Source: JAFGPS01 sp964628465
GTDB taxonomy: Bacteria; Planctomycetota; Phycisphaerae; Sedimentisphaerales; Anaerobacaceae
NCBI GenBank assembly: GCA_964628465.1
Contig: CAZVOA010000006.1
Coordinates: 57,869 to 121,868 of the forward strand
DNA length: 64,000 nt
Direction of reading: 5' to 3'
Every line of letters starts with the position of its first letter. The first letter of the stretch is position 1. Shown in pieces: positions 16,815-25,688 of this stretch. Position numbers and translations under genes: made by a program. The notes beneath the pieces are model-generated. The model saw only the letters and a program-made list of their open reading frames with translations. It made no database searches and was not told the origin of the DNA.

Positions 16815-17071
16815 AATTTCTTATCCTTTAACGAATGTTTATACGTTCTTCTATATATAAAGATGTCAATACCACGATTTCGTTTCAAAAATTTCCCAAA
16901 AAACTTTTAAATAAAAAATTTTTGTTAAAATCTACTCTCAGAGCATCCTTTTTGCTTTCACCCATTGGGTTCTCCAGTTTCAGATGGTATAAAATGGCTT
17001 TTGATTAGTCTCCAAAAGCTTTCACTACCATTTTCCAGTTTATATGTCACGACCTATCCGGGAAATCCGAG
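16782..17071. repeat. 290-bp perfect direct repeat, copy 1
   Basis: Identical base for base to 19098-19387 (constant offset of 2316). It covers the first 11 codons of the LRR gene and its 5' non-coding region with a TTGACA box on the minus strand. It accounts for most of the gap 16815-17145; the remaining 74 bases hold nothing I recognise. Confidence 0.95.
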
Positions 17072-17145
17072 ATATTCTATGGATTTCATAAATAATCTTA
17101 AAATGATATATTTGATATATGATTATACCAAGTATATAGTCATTT

Positions 17146-18960
17146 TCAGTTTATCTTCATTGACTGAGCCTCTTTGGCAATATTACGAAGGATATTTTTT
17201 GCCTCGTTACTCAATATATTGACCGTTTTGGGGTAGTACGTACCAATCTGGACGAGAGCCAAGGCTTTAACAGCAGGCTTTTTGATTTCCGATAGCACTT
17301 TAAGAGATCGCTCGTATTGTCCTTTTTCTGCAAGTTTTACAGATAACACTTTTCGAATGTTGGATGCATAAGAAATAGATACTTGCTGATACCAATCCAT
17401 TTCTGAAGTTTTCGCTTCCTCGGATGTTCTGAAACCCTCTTCCAATGCTGCTACCATATCAAGGGCTTCATTGTATTGCCCCATCTCAGCAGCATTAAGA
17501 GCAAGCTTTTCTATAAGCTCTGCGCCTATCCAAAGAGATTTTCCTTTCATGAGTTTCATTGCAACCTGTACGGCTTTCTGGTGTTCGCCTATCTCTGCAT
17601 AAAGTTGAGCGATCTTAGAGTATGCATAAGGTGATTCATCGGTTTTACTTAACCATTGTAAAGCTGAGTCTATATGCTGTATGGTACAATTCTTTGATGC
17701 CTGCAAATCCGGTTTAGATGTGCAAGTTTTGACAAAGGATTCTGTTATGTCAGCCAGTGCTATCGGCTTAGACATCTCTTCAAATCCCAGCTCGCCTTCG
17801 TAGGCATCCCTCGAATCATCTGCAATGTTTTGAATAACTTCAAGGGCTTGTGATGCAATCTGGATACCTTTTTCGGTATCTCCTGATTTAATGAGTTTTT
17901 GTGCAATTTGGTTAAGAGTTATGCCCTTGATAAGGGGGTGTTCTATTGCATTAGCAACTTGCAGCGCTTTTGCATTTTCGAGGGATACCGACTCTTTGCT
18001 AAAATGCATCCCGATATCACTATAAGATCTTACATACTTTCCTGCACCTGCATAAGCGATAGAAACATCCTTCATCATCTCAGCTTTAAGATACCGATGC
18101 TCAATCTTCTCAGCAATATTTGCTGTCTTATCAAGAACCTCAATAGCCTCTGCTAATTGTTCTGTTTCGGCAAGCTTTTGTGCTACACCAATCATTGCTG
18201 AAACTCTGAAACGAACTGGACATAATCGCTCTTCATCTATAGCTATTAGATTCAACGTATCATCTATTTCTTCGGCCACAGCCAAAGCTCGCTTGATATC
18301 ACCACATTTCAGAAAACCGTAAACGATGTAATTCATACTATCAGCTTTCCATTGAACATCTTGTATTTTGATACTTTGATTATATGCCCGATATAACAAT
18401 TCCAACGCATATTCTTTTCTTTCGTTGCCAGACGCGGCGAACGCTATATAGGTTAGCCAACGAGCACTAATAGATTTTTCATAATCTTCATTATCATAGT
18501 GATTAGAAGCGTATTTATCTGTGATTTGCAAAGCATGGTTATATTCACCTATATCTGCATAAGCATTCACAACATACCTGGTTATAACTTCTTTCCTCTG
18601 CTTGTTTAATCCTTCTACATCCGCAAGAACTTGAGATAGAAATGCGATTGCTTTGTCATTTTGCCCACTATTATGGTAACAAGAGCTTATAACCTCGAAA
18701 TGAAAGGGATACATGGATGCAAGGTTTTCTTTAACATGGGGCATTTGTAGTACATAGTCGATCAATTGGCAGGCGTATGTTTCTCTTCCAACGCCCATAT
18801 ATTGGGCCATATCGACGAGATCGTCGATATAATTAGGATCGGTAGATAATTTTTTTGCAATAAGCATGGCACAATCAGTTGGATTGTTTGGTGAAGATGC
18901 TATGAGTAATGAAAACTCCGGAGATAAAAAGAGCATTGCAAAAAAAAACAACTTTTTCAT
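17146..18960 (-). CDS. exported TPR-like helical-repeat protein
   Basis: 604 residues: signal peptide (about 1-22), then all-helical repeats with TPR signatures, for example NAYADIGEYNHALQI, GFLKCGDIKRALAVAE, AQKLAETEQLAEAIEVLDK, AQLYAEIGEHQKAVQVAMK, ALNAAEMGQYNEALDM and KLAEKGQYERSLKVL. Such scaffolds mediate protein-protein contacts; no enzymatic domain is visible. The gene is the only one inside the segment bounded by the two 290-bp direct repeats, so it may be a recent insertion or may be lost by recombination. Start ATG at 18960 with AAGGAT upstream. Specific function unknown. Confidence 0.75.
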   Translation of the reverse strand: MKKLFFFAMLFLSPEFSLLIASSPNNPTDCAMLIAKKLSTDPNYIDDLVDMAQYMGVGRETYACQLIDYVLQMPHVKENLASMYPFHFEVISSCYHNSGQNDKAIAFLSQVLADVEGLNKQRKEVITRYVVNAYADIGEYNHALQITDKYASNHYDNEDYEKSISARWLTYIAFAASGNERKEYALELLYRAYNQSIKIQDVQWKADSMNYIVYGFLKCGDIKRALAVAEEIDDTLNLIAIDEERLCPVRFRVSAMIGVAQKLAETEQLAEAIEVLDKTANIAEKIEHRYLKAEMMKDVSIAYAGAGKYVRSYSDIGMHFSKESVSLENAKALQVANAIEHPLIKGITLNQIAQKLIKSGDTEKGIQIASQALEVIQNIADDSRDAYEGELGFEEMSKPIALADITESFVKTCTSKPDLQASKNCTIQHIDSALQWLSKTDESPYAYSKIAQLYAEIGEHQKAVQVAMKLMKGKSLWIGAELIEKLALNAAEMGQYNEALDMVAALEEGFRTSEEAKTSEMDWYQQVSISYASNIRKVLSVKLAEKGQYERSLKVLSEIKKPAVKALALVQIGTYYPKTVNILSNEAKNILRNIAKEAQSMKIN

Positions 18961-19040
18961 TTTGTTTATCCTTATTTCTCATCTATCATATTATTCTATG
19001 GTTTCGATATCAATATTCTAACTAAATTCAACTTTAACTT

Positions 19041-19130
19041 TTAAATAAATTGGTTCAACTCCCAAAAATTAAAATATGAATGCCTGAGAACAAGAATCTG
19101 ACATTTCCCATTTAAACGCTCAAAAAACAT
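19041..19130 (-). pseudogene. 5' remnant of the LRR gene in repeat copy 2
   Basis: Repeat copy 2 carries the start codon and first 11 codons of the LRR protein (MFFERLNGKCQ). At the repeat boundary (19098) the frame runs into unrelated sequence and stops after 18 more codons. It retains the promoter region and ribosome site, so a 29-residue peptide could still be made. Confidence 0.7.
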
Positions 19131-19387
19131 AATTTCTTATCCTTTAACGAATGTTTATACGTTCTTCTATATATAAAGATGTCAATACCACGATTTCGTT
19201 TCAAAAATTTCCCAAAAAACTTTTAAATAAAAAATTTTTGTTAAAATCTACTCTCAGAGCATCCTTTTTGCTTTCACCCATTGGGTTCTCCAGTTTCAGA
19301 TGGTATAAAATGGCTTTTGATTAGTCTCCAAAAGCTTTCACTACCATTTTCCAGTTTATATGTCACGACCTATCCGGGAAATCCGAG
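19098..19387. repeat. 290-bp perfect direct repeat, copy 2
   Basis: Same orientation as copy 1 and identical to it over 290 bases; flanking bases differ on both sides (c/t before, a/t after). With the LRR remnant it explains most of the 496-bp gap 18961-19456. The rest is AT-rich with no signal apart from the short repeat at 19400-19436. Confidence 0.95.
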
Positions 19388-19399
19388 TTAATTTACAAT

Positions 19400-19436
19400 T
19401 AGCTCTGCGTTCTCAGTGAACTCAGCGGTTAAGTAT
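19400..19436. repeat. short dispersed-repeat-like sequence
   Basis: CTCTGCGTTCTCAGTGAACT followed by CAGCGGTTAAG is of a kind I recognise as a dispersed intergenic element in many bacterial genomes. Only one copy is present here, so this cannot be verified in the window. Confidence 0.35.
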
Positions 19437-19456
19437 TATCAGGAGCAGCCGGATCA

Positions 19457-20092
19457 TTATCGCAAAGATTTTATTTCTGATATAACCGGGTCATCCTCAG
19501 TGAGAACGAAGTTTCTTTTTCTTGAAGTATCAGCACCGAAATATCGAAAACAGCCTACTAATAAATAGTCGATGATTTTCCGCATATCATCATTTCCACT
19601 GCTGATTTTTGCTTCTCCAACCCAGACTGCTTTATCGTTGATATAGTCTGTATTATCTTTTCGTGCAGAGACTTTCATAGAGAGCCACTTGTGATAGTAC
19701 GTGTCATAATATGGAATATAAGTTGTATATCCGAAATCGTAGCCGCTCCAGTAACCGTAATGATATCCGAAGTAAACGTTTTGACGCGGCTCATAACTGT
19801 AGTAATTTTCCTGGTTGGAACCAAGGCGAAATGAAATTACATATTGTGAGTCATTAATATCATGTACGACAGTGTAATTGTGTCTTTTGAGAAGTGCTTC
19901 TATTTTGGATTTAATTTGTTTGTCGAAGATTGGATTGAGCGAATTAGGATCATTCGTTGAAACGTAAAAAGTCGCGTTTGGTTCTATTGGTTGAGTCAAT
20001 TCGGAATAACCGTTGACTGATACTCTATAGCCGTAAGTGCAGCCGGTTGTTATAAAAGAAAGACATACTAAAATCAGGCATAACTTTTTCAT
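19457..20092 (-). CDS. lipoprotein of unknown function (DUF4136-like)
   Basis: 211 residues with a lipoprotein signal: MKKLCLILVCLSFITTGC, lipobox TTGC, Cys18 as the lipidated residue. The mature part starts with a strand-helix pattern (ATFYVSTND, QIKSKIEALLKRHNY, YVISFRLG) resembling the DUF4136 fold, then a Tyr/Gly-rich segment (YYSYEP, FGYHYGYWSGYDFGY) and a second strand-rich part. Likely in the outer membrane or periplasm. No partner is evident; the next gene is an unrelated flavoprotein. Confidence 0.65.
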   Translation of the reverse strand: MKKLCLILVCLSFITTGCTYGYRVSVNGYSELTQPIEPNATFYVSTNDPNSLNPIFDKQIKSKIEALLKRHNYTVVHDINDSQYVISFRLGSNQENYYSYEPRQNVYFGYHYGYWSGYDFGYTTYIPYYDTYYHKWLSMKVSARKDNTDYINDKAVWVGEAKISSGNDDMRKIIDYLLVGCFRYFGADTSRKRNFVLTEDDPVISEIKSLR

Positions 20093-20131
20093 TTTCCAAT
20101 CCTTTCAAAAAAAAAGCCGTGAATAATTATA

Positions 20132-21382
20132 TCAATTATTTTTTGCGGCACAAGTACCGGCTAAAGCTCCCGTTGACCAGCATATTTGCAGGCTGTAGCC
20201 GCCGCATGGCCCGTCAGCGTCGATTACTTCACCGGCGAAAAACAAACCCGTGCATATTTTCGATTCCATCGTTTTTGAATTTATCTCAGCGAGATTTACC
20301 CCGCCGCGTGTTACGGTTGCTTCTTCAATAGGTCTTGTACGCACTACCGAAAGAGGTAATGATTTTATCGTTTGTACAATTTTTTTGCGTATATCTTTTT
20401 TGAGTTGTCCCGCCGGCATCTCATCACTGCAACCTGATAAATCGCAAATAACTGAAACAGCGCGTTTTGGCAGGAAATCTGCAAGGATATTTTCGATTTT
20501 CTTTTTTGGATTTTCATTTGTAAGCTTGATAAACATATTTTCAAGTTCATCTATTTTACAATCCGGAACCAAATCCAAAAAGATTTCCAAAGGATTTTTT
20601 CTTGCGGGTAAAAAATCGGTAAGATACCTGCTCATGTCCTGAGCAGCGGGGCCGCCAAGTCCGTTTTGTGTGAAAACTCCCGCGCCTTGTGTTACGATTT
20701 TTTTATTTTCGATTGTTGTTGAAATTTTCATATTGGCGATAGATGTCCCCGCAAGTTTGCTTGTCCATTCTTCTTGCGCAATTAGCGGCAAAAGAGAAGC
20801 TCTCGGCTCGATGATAGTGTGTCCGAGATTTTTCGCGAAGCGATAACCATCTCCTGTTGAGCCAGTCTGCGGCCAGGAAACTCCGCCGGTTGCGATAATA
20901 ATTTTTTCCGCTGAAAATTGTTCATCTTTTGTATTTATTATAAAACTATCATTTTCTTTAATAATATCGCACACTGGTTTGTTAAAAATAAACCGGACCT
21001 TGAGTTTTTTTGCTTCACGTACGAGTGCGTTGTTTACATCTTCAGCTTTGTAAGATTTTGGAAATACGCATCCGTCAGGTTCAATTTTTGTTTCGACTCC
21101 CAATTTTGCAAAAAAGTCCTGTACGTAATCCGTCGAATATTTATAAATACAATAACTCAGGAATTTTCCGCTTTTTCCATAAAGTTTTACAAGCTGAGGC
21201 GGTTCAACATGATGAGTCAGGTTGCATCTTCTACCTCCGGTAAGAAGCAATTTGCGGCCGGAACCGGGATTGGATTCGAATACAATTACAGAAGCTCCCT
21301 CACGAGCCGCGAAAATAGCCGCGAAAAGCCCGGCAGGACCTGCGCCAATTATATATAGCTGTTTTTTTATATCTTCACTCAT
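20132..21382 (-). CDS. BaiN/HI0933-type flavoprotein (NAD(P)/FAD-dependent oxidoreductase)
   Basis: 416 residues, full length for the family. FAD-binding Rossmann motif IIGAGPAGLFAA at about 10-21, the family-specific SGRKLLLTGGRRCNLTH at about 41-57, IIIATGGVSWPQTGSTGDGY in the middle and the C-terminal GLFFAGEVIDADGPCGGYS that closes around FAD. The family contains poorly characterised cytoplasmic oxidoreductases; BaiN acts in bile-acid dehydroxylation in clostridia but most members have other, unknown substrates. Upstream of the ATG no strong ribosome site is visible. Confidence 0.82.
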   Translation of the reverse strand: MSEDIKKQLYIIGAGPAGLFAAIFAAREGASVIVFESNPGSGRKLLLTGGRRCNLTHHVEPPQLVKLYGKSGKFLSYCIYKYSTDYVQDFFAKLGVETKIEPDGCVFPKSYKAEDVNNALVREAKKLKVRFIFNKPVCDIIKENDSFIINTKDEQFSAEKIIIATGGVSWPQTGSTGDGYRFAKNLGHTIIEPRASLLPLIAQEEWTSKLAGTSIANMKISTTIENKKIVTQGAGVFTQNGLGGPAAQDMSRYLTDFLPARKNPLEIFLDLVPDCKIDELENMFIKLTNENPKKKIENILADFLPKRAVSVICDLSGCSDEMPAGQLKKDIRKKIVQTIKSLPLSVVRTRPIEEATVTRGGVNLAEINSKTMESKICTGLFFAGEVIDADGPCGGYSLQICWSTGALAGTCAAKNN

Positions 21383-21528
21383 AAAATTAAAATCTTATAC
21401 AAACGAGCATTGCAATTAATACTAATGAAAATTATACATGATTTTACGCTTTTATTCTAATTAATGACCTGCCAAGGTAATATATTTTATGTAAATTACC
21501 AGAAAAGCTACTTTTAGAATAAGATTTC

Positions 21529-21557
21529 TTGACTTTTGCAGATAATTTTGGTAATAT
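21529..21557 (+). promoter_or_regulatory. sigma70-type promoter of the xylanase gene
   Basis: TTGACT (21529-21534), 17-base spacer, TAATAT (21552-21557). Transcription would start near 21564, leaving a leader of about 190 bases. The remaining part of the 371-bp gap (21383-21528) shows nothing else. Confidence 0.65.
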
Positions 21558-21604
21558 CATCCAGATTATATACGTCAAATTATATTTAAGGGTATTCAAT
21601 GGAA

Positions 21605-21696
21605 TTACCAATTATAGACGATGGTTGAGGGGTGGTTATATAAATAACCTATCGGGAGGAGTACACAGGACTATAATGAGTATAACTCATTGGTAA
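21605..21696 (+). promoter_or_regulatory. structured 5' leader, candidate regulatory RNA upstream of xylanase
   Basis: Inside the leader, TTACCA (21605-21610) can pair with TGGTAA (21691-21696), closing a domain with two further hairpins: GGTTAT/ATAACC with an ATAA loop (21634-21649) and ATGAGT/ACTCAT with an ATA loop (21676-21690), the latter abutting the closing helix so the two could stack. Between them lies a purine-rich GGGAGGAG stretch. The fold does not match a riboswitch class I can name. A separate strong ribosome site (AAAGGAG) precedes the ATG at 21754. Confidence 0.4.
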
Positions 21697-21753
21697 ATAT
21701 AGATTAATATATTTTACGAAAGACACCTAATTTTAGAAAGGAGATCAATTCTC

Positions 21754-23082
21754 ATGAACATTTCAAGACGCGATGCGATGAAGCTTTTTGCCGGATCAGT
21801 TCCAGCATATTACGCGAATCGTGCAATAGTTTTGGCGGCTAATAGCGCAGCTGCACCGACAGCGGCGGCAGTTGAGGCTCCAAAAATTGGACTTAAAGAT
21901 GCCTATAAAGGTAAATTCATGATTGGTTGCGCTGGTGATTTACCAGGCAGGTACTCAGAAGCTGAACTGGCAAATATCAAAGCCAATTATGACATTGTTA
22001 CACCGGAAAACAATATGAAACCCCAGGGAACTCAGCCTTCAGAAGGCAATTTCAATTTCCAGGGACCTGATGCATTAGCCGAATGGTGTAAACAAAACGA
22101 TATCAAAGTTTGGGGCCATTGCTTATGCTGGCATTCACAGACTCCACAATTCTTCTTCCAGGGAACAAAAGAGGAAGGATTAGCAAAACTGCAAAAACAT
22201 ATCGAAACAGTTGCCGGACATATGGCAGGAAAAGTAATCGGCTGGGATGTTGTAAATGAGTCAATCAACGACGGTGGCGATGATACTACAGAAAATCTCA
22301 GGAATATGAGTTGGTATCGACTGGTTGGACCGGAAGTTCTGAACAAAGCATTTGAATGGGCGCACAAGGCTGATCCTAAAGCCATACTTTATTATAATGA
22401 CTACAATATAGAACAACATGCAGCGGATAGCAAAGGCAAACATCAAAGTTCGCTTAAGCTGCTAAAACGTCTTCTCGATGAGGGCGCTCCAATTAATGGC
22501 GTTGGTATTCAGGGACACTGGCATCTTGATACGAAAATTGAAAATATTGAAAAAGCGATTCTGAATTACAAGGCTCTTGGGTTGGAAGTTGCTGTTACTG
22601 AATTAGACGTAACAACCAGTGGTTACAATAGTGGTGCCTTTAACCCGGGACCAGATGCCGCAATGGCTCCATCTCGTAATGCAACATTCTCACTTGCCGC
22701 ATTTGAAGGCGCAGCTCCAGGTGGTGCACCAGGTGCAGCTCCAGGCGGTGCCCCAGGCGCAGGAGCCGGTGGTGCAGGTGCTCGTAGAGGCAGAGGCGGT
22801 GCTGGTGGCGGAATGTTCGGCGGCGGAATGATGGGCGGACGCGGCGGCGCTCCTGTCGATCCTGAATTGCTCGCTAAAATGCTCGAACAGCAGGCACAGA
22901 TTTATACAAAAATCTTCAAAATATTCATGAATAACAAAGACGTAGTCAAGAGAATTACATTATGGGGTATCAGTGACACTCGTACATGGCGTGCTGGACA
23001 GAACCCACTTCTGTTTGATGGCGATTTGAAGCCAAAACCAGCGTTTGACGCGGTTATTAATGTAGGCTTGGGCAAGAGTTAA
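21754..23082 (+). CDS. exported endo-1,4-beta-xylanase, GH10, with Gly/Ala-rich insertion
   Basis: 442 residues. It cleaves internal xylan bonds. The N-terminus has a Tat-type twin-arginine motif (SRRDAMKLF). GH10 signatures: ENNMKPQGTQP, WGHCLCWHSQTP, WDVVNES with the acid/base Glu169, GVGIQGHWH and TELDV with the nucleophile Glu283. About 50 residues of Gly/Ala/Pro/Arg-rich low-complexity sequence (about 318-368, GGAPGAAPGGAPGAG and GGGMFGGGMMGG) are inserted after the seventh strand, before the last helices and the conserved end RITLWGISDTRTW. The insertion does not break the frame. Length is otherwise typical. A good promoter, a structured leader and its own terminator make this a single-gene unit. 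Confidence 0.9.
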   Translation: MNISRRDAMKLFAGSVPAYYANRAIVLAANSAAAPTAAAVEAPKIGLKDAYKGKFMIGCAGDLPGRYSEAELANIKANYDIVTPENNMKPQGTQPSEGNFNFQGPDALAEWCKQNDIKVWGHCLCWHSQTPQFFFQGTKEEGLAKLQKHIETVAGHMAGKVIGWDVVNESINDGGDDTTENLRNMSWYRLVGPEVLNKAFEWAHKADPKAILYYNDYNIEQHAADSKGKHQSSLKLLKRLLDEGAPINGVGIQGHWHLDTKIENIEKAILNYKALGLEVAVTELDVTTSGYNSGAFNPGPDAAMAPSRNATFSLAAFEGAAPGGAPGAAPGGAPGAGAGGAGARRGRGGAGGGMFGGGMMGGRGGAPVDPELLAKMLEQQAQIYTKIFKIFMNNKDVVKRITLWGISDTRTWRAGQNPLLFDGDLKPKPAFDAVINVGLGKS

Positions 23083-23118
23083 TAAATTAAGCCTTGAGGC
23101 TTTATTAGAAGCAAATAT

Positions 23119-23152
23119 AGCATATCGGATGAAAAAACTCGTCCGATATGCT
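23119..23152 (+). terminator. terminator after the xylanase gene
   Basis: An 11-bp stem (23119-23129 with 23142-23152) followed by a run of seven T. Confidence 0.85.
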
Positions 23153-23343
23153 TTTTTTATTGGTCAAAAGTACCTCGCTGTTGAATTTAAGATTATAGTA
23201 ATTCTTCTTGGTAAATAGCATTAGCTTGGATTATTTATGTTAATTTAGAGATAAAAAGTCTAAACGATTTATTATATTAATTAGCAAACGTCAAATAATG
23301 TTGCCTATTTTTACATTATTTTAGATATTATGGGAAATTATAA

Positions 23344-23372
23344 TTGACGTAGGTTACTTATTCTTTTAGAAT
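23344..23372 (+). promoter_or_regulatory. sigma70-type promoter of the propeller/malectin gene
   Basis: TTGACG (23344-23349), 17-base spacer, TAGAAT (23367-23372). The start codon is at 23516, so the leader is about 136 bases. It contains TTTCCT/AGGAAA (23406-23411 and 23434-23439) enclosing a small GC-rich hairpin and an ATCGAGAG-ACAC stretch slightly like the one in the xylanase leader. The rest of the 433-bp gap (23153-23343) is AT-rich without visible signals. Confidence 0.6.
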
Positions 23373-23515
23373 ATTAATAGTTTTAGGAAAAAATGATATA
23401 ACGTATTTCCTCAAGAGCCGAGGATGGCCTGATAGGAAAATCGAGAGAGGACACTACGGTTAGTTGTTTCTATCCGTTATTCAGGTTGAGATGATTAACC
23501 CGAAAGGGACTTTTT

Positions 23516-25609
23516 ATGAAAAAGAACTTTGTTCGTGCGTCATTTAGTGTATTCATTCTTTTTGTTTTTGCAACTTCGGCTTATTCTCAGTGGGTACCTA
23601 CAAACTGGCAGCAAAACAATGATTATTTCAATCTCTTTACCGGCGAAGGTGTGACTTTTGCCAGGATATGGGATAGTAATCACGGCGGCAGGGTGTTTTT
23701 TACCGACGATAACGGTGCCAACTGGGCTGCAATCAGTTCCGCGGAAAGTGATATTGATATTTTGTCAATTCTTATGCTTGACCATACAATTCTTGCCGGT
23801 ACATGGGAAGGTTTTTATCGCTGTACGTTGGATGATATATCGTGGGAACCTTTCGATCCTGAAGGAATACCGCAGGACGCACCTATCTGTTCTATCGCAA
23901 TGATTAACGGAACTATCTTTGCCGGTGGAAAAGGTGGAATTTATAAATCATCCATAAATGACATCAATGACTGGTCAGAAATAAGCACTGGAATACCAGC
24001 GGATGTCCGTATCATTTCTATTGTAACAAATGGCAAAGCCATTTTCGCGGGTAGTGACAATAAGGGAATTTATATTTCTACAAACGCCGGCTTGAACTGG
24101 ACAATTTGTAATTCCGGCCTTACTGATACCAATATTTATCAGTTAGAAACAGTAGGTACAAAAGTGTTTGCGGTAACAGTAGAGGATGGCGTATTTGTGT
24201 CGGATGTAAATGATGTGGTACTGGCAAGCGGTGTCGGAAGTATAAAATGGGCAGCGGTTGATTCAGGTCTTCAAAACATAAATTGTCTTTTCTATAACAA
24301 TTTACTCTTCGCCGGAACAGATAGCAATGGAGTGTACCGATCGGCTGACGGCGGTCAAACCTGGATTGAAACAAATTCGGGTATGCCGGAAAATGCGCGT
24401 ATTTGGTCGATATCGCTCAATAACGACAATGTCATGGCGGGAACAAGCGAAGGTATTTTGTGGTTAAGTATGGAAGATATGAATAGTTATACAATAACCG
24501 CCAGTGCCACAGAAGGCGGTACTATCTCGCCCGAAGGTGATATTACTGTTTATGAAAGTTTTTCAAAGACGTTTACTTTTGCTTCTGTACTTGGTTACAA
24601 AATTAGTGACGTATTGGTTGACGGCTCTTCGATTGGTGTTGTTGATTCGTACACATTCACAAATGTTACCGCCAACCATACTATTTCAGTGGAATTCCAA
24701 GCTGTTACGATTTATACGATAACTTCATCAGCGGAAGAAGGCGGTTCTATTTCACCATCAGGAACAGTTCAGGTTTCCGAAAGCTGGTCACAGAAATATA
24801 CGATGTTACCATCGCCGGGTTATGTTGTTGACTCTGTGATTGTCGATGGAAATGATGTTGGTGACATGACGAGCTATACGTTTACGAATGTTACCTCAAA
24901 TCATACTATTTCCGTTACTTTCAAAGATGCTCCTTATATAATTATTGCGTCAGCCAGTGAAGGAGGAGCGATTTCACCATCAGGTAAAGTCGAAGTTTGG
25001 GCCGGTTTATCTCAGAAATTTACAATTACTCCTTCAGCCGGATACGAAATTTCCGATGTTATTATTGACGGCGTTTCTTATGGCTCTATAACCTCATATA
25101 CTTTTTCGTCTTTAAGCACAAATCATACGATTAGTGCGGTGTTCAGTTCGAAAGTTGTATATCAAATTAATTGTGGTGGTGGACAATCTTCAACCTATGC
25201 TGCTGACCAGTATTACAATGCCGGCAGTACTTATTCAGCTACGGATGTTTCTATTAATACAAGTGGAGTGACGAATCCGGCACCTCAGGATGTATATCTG
25301 ACTGAAAGATATGGAAATCTGACATATACATTTACGGACTTGGTTACGGAAGCACCATACAAAGTAAGACTGCACTTTGCTGAGATATATTCAGGTAATA
25401 ACTCTACAGGAGTGCGTGTATTTAATGTTTATATTAATGGAACTAAAGTACTATCAAATTACGACATATACGCGGAAACGCATTCTTTGGGTAAGGTGAT
25501 TATAAAGGATTATATTTTTGCCGCGAATGCTTCCGGCCAGATTGCGATTCAGCTTGAAACTATTTCGGATAACGCGAAAATATCAGCTATCGAAATTATC
25601 AAGCAATAA
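23516..25609 (+). CDS. exported multidomain surface protein: BNR-like propeller, three bacterial repeat domains, malectin
   Basis: 697 residues. Signal peptide (about 1-24, cleaved after AYS). Residues about 30-320 contain photosystem-II-stability/BNR-like propeller blades (GVYRSADGGQTW, GIYISTNAGLNW, FFTDDNGANW, each followed by a hydrophobic strand). Then come three tandem domains of about 75 residues (YTITASATEGGTISPEG, YTITSSAEEGGSISPSG, YIIIASASEGGAISPSG, each ending SYTFTNVT-NHTISV-F), the Flg_new_2-like bacterial repeat. The C-terminal 150 residues are malectin-like (INCGG, YKVRLHFAEIY, VFNVYINGTKVL), a fold that binds carbohydrate. It is probably attached to polysaccharide outside the cell; no catalytic domain is visible. 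Confidence 0.82.
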   Translation: MKKNFVRASFSVFILFVFATSAYSQWVPTNWQQNNDYFNLFTGEGVTFARIWDSNHGGRVFFTDDNGANWAAISSAESDIDILSILMLDHTILAGTWEGFYRCTLDDISWEPFDPEGIPQDAPICSIAMINGTIFAGGKGGIYKSSINDINDWSEISTGIPADVRIISIVTNGKAIFAGSDNKGIYISTNAGLNWTICNSGLTDTNIYQLETVGTKVFAVTVEDGVFVSDVNDVVLASGVGSIKWAAVDSGLQNINCLFYNNLLFAGTDSNGVYRSADGGQTWIETNSGMPENARIWSISLNNDNVMAGTSEGILWLSMEDMNSYTITASATEGGTISPEGDITVYESFSKTFTFASVLGYKISDVLVDGSSIGVVDSYTFTNVTANHTISVEFQAVTIYTITSSAEEGGSISPSGTVQVSESWSQKYTMLPSPGYVVDSVIVDGNDVGDMTSYTFTNVTSNHTISVTFKDAPYIIIASASEGGAISPSGKVEVWAGLSQKFTITPSAGYEISDVIIDGVSYGSITSYTFSSLSTNHTISAVFSSKVVYQINCGGGQSSTYAADQYYNAGSTYSATDVSINTSGVTNPAPQDVYLTERYGNLTYTFTDLVTEAPYKVRLHFAEIYSGNNSTGVRVFNVYINGTKVLSNYDIYAETHSLGKVIIKDYIFAANASGQIAIQLETISDNAKISAIEIIKQ

Positions 25610-25688
25610 TTGTTATTTCTTGTTTTTGTGAAATTACTATTTTAAGTAAATATATTTTGTGATAGAAACTTGAGAAAGGATACCATTT

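Noticed and set aside
16838..16869. TTGACA/TATAAA promoter on the minus strand within the 290-bp repeat
   Set aside because: The boxes are near consensus but the spacer is 20 bases, so it is not listed as a promoter.
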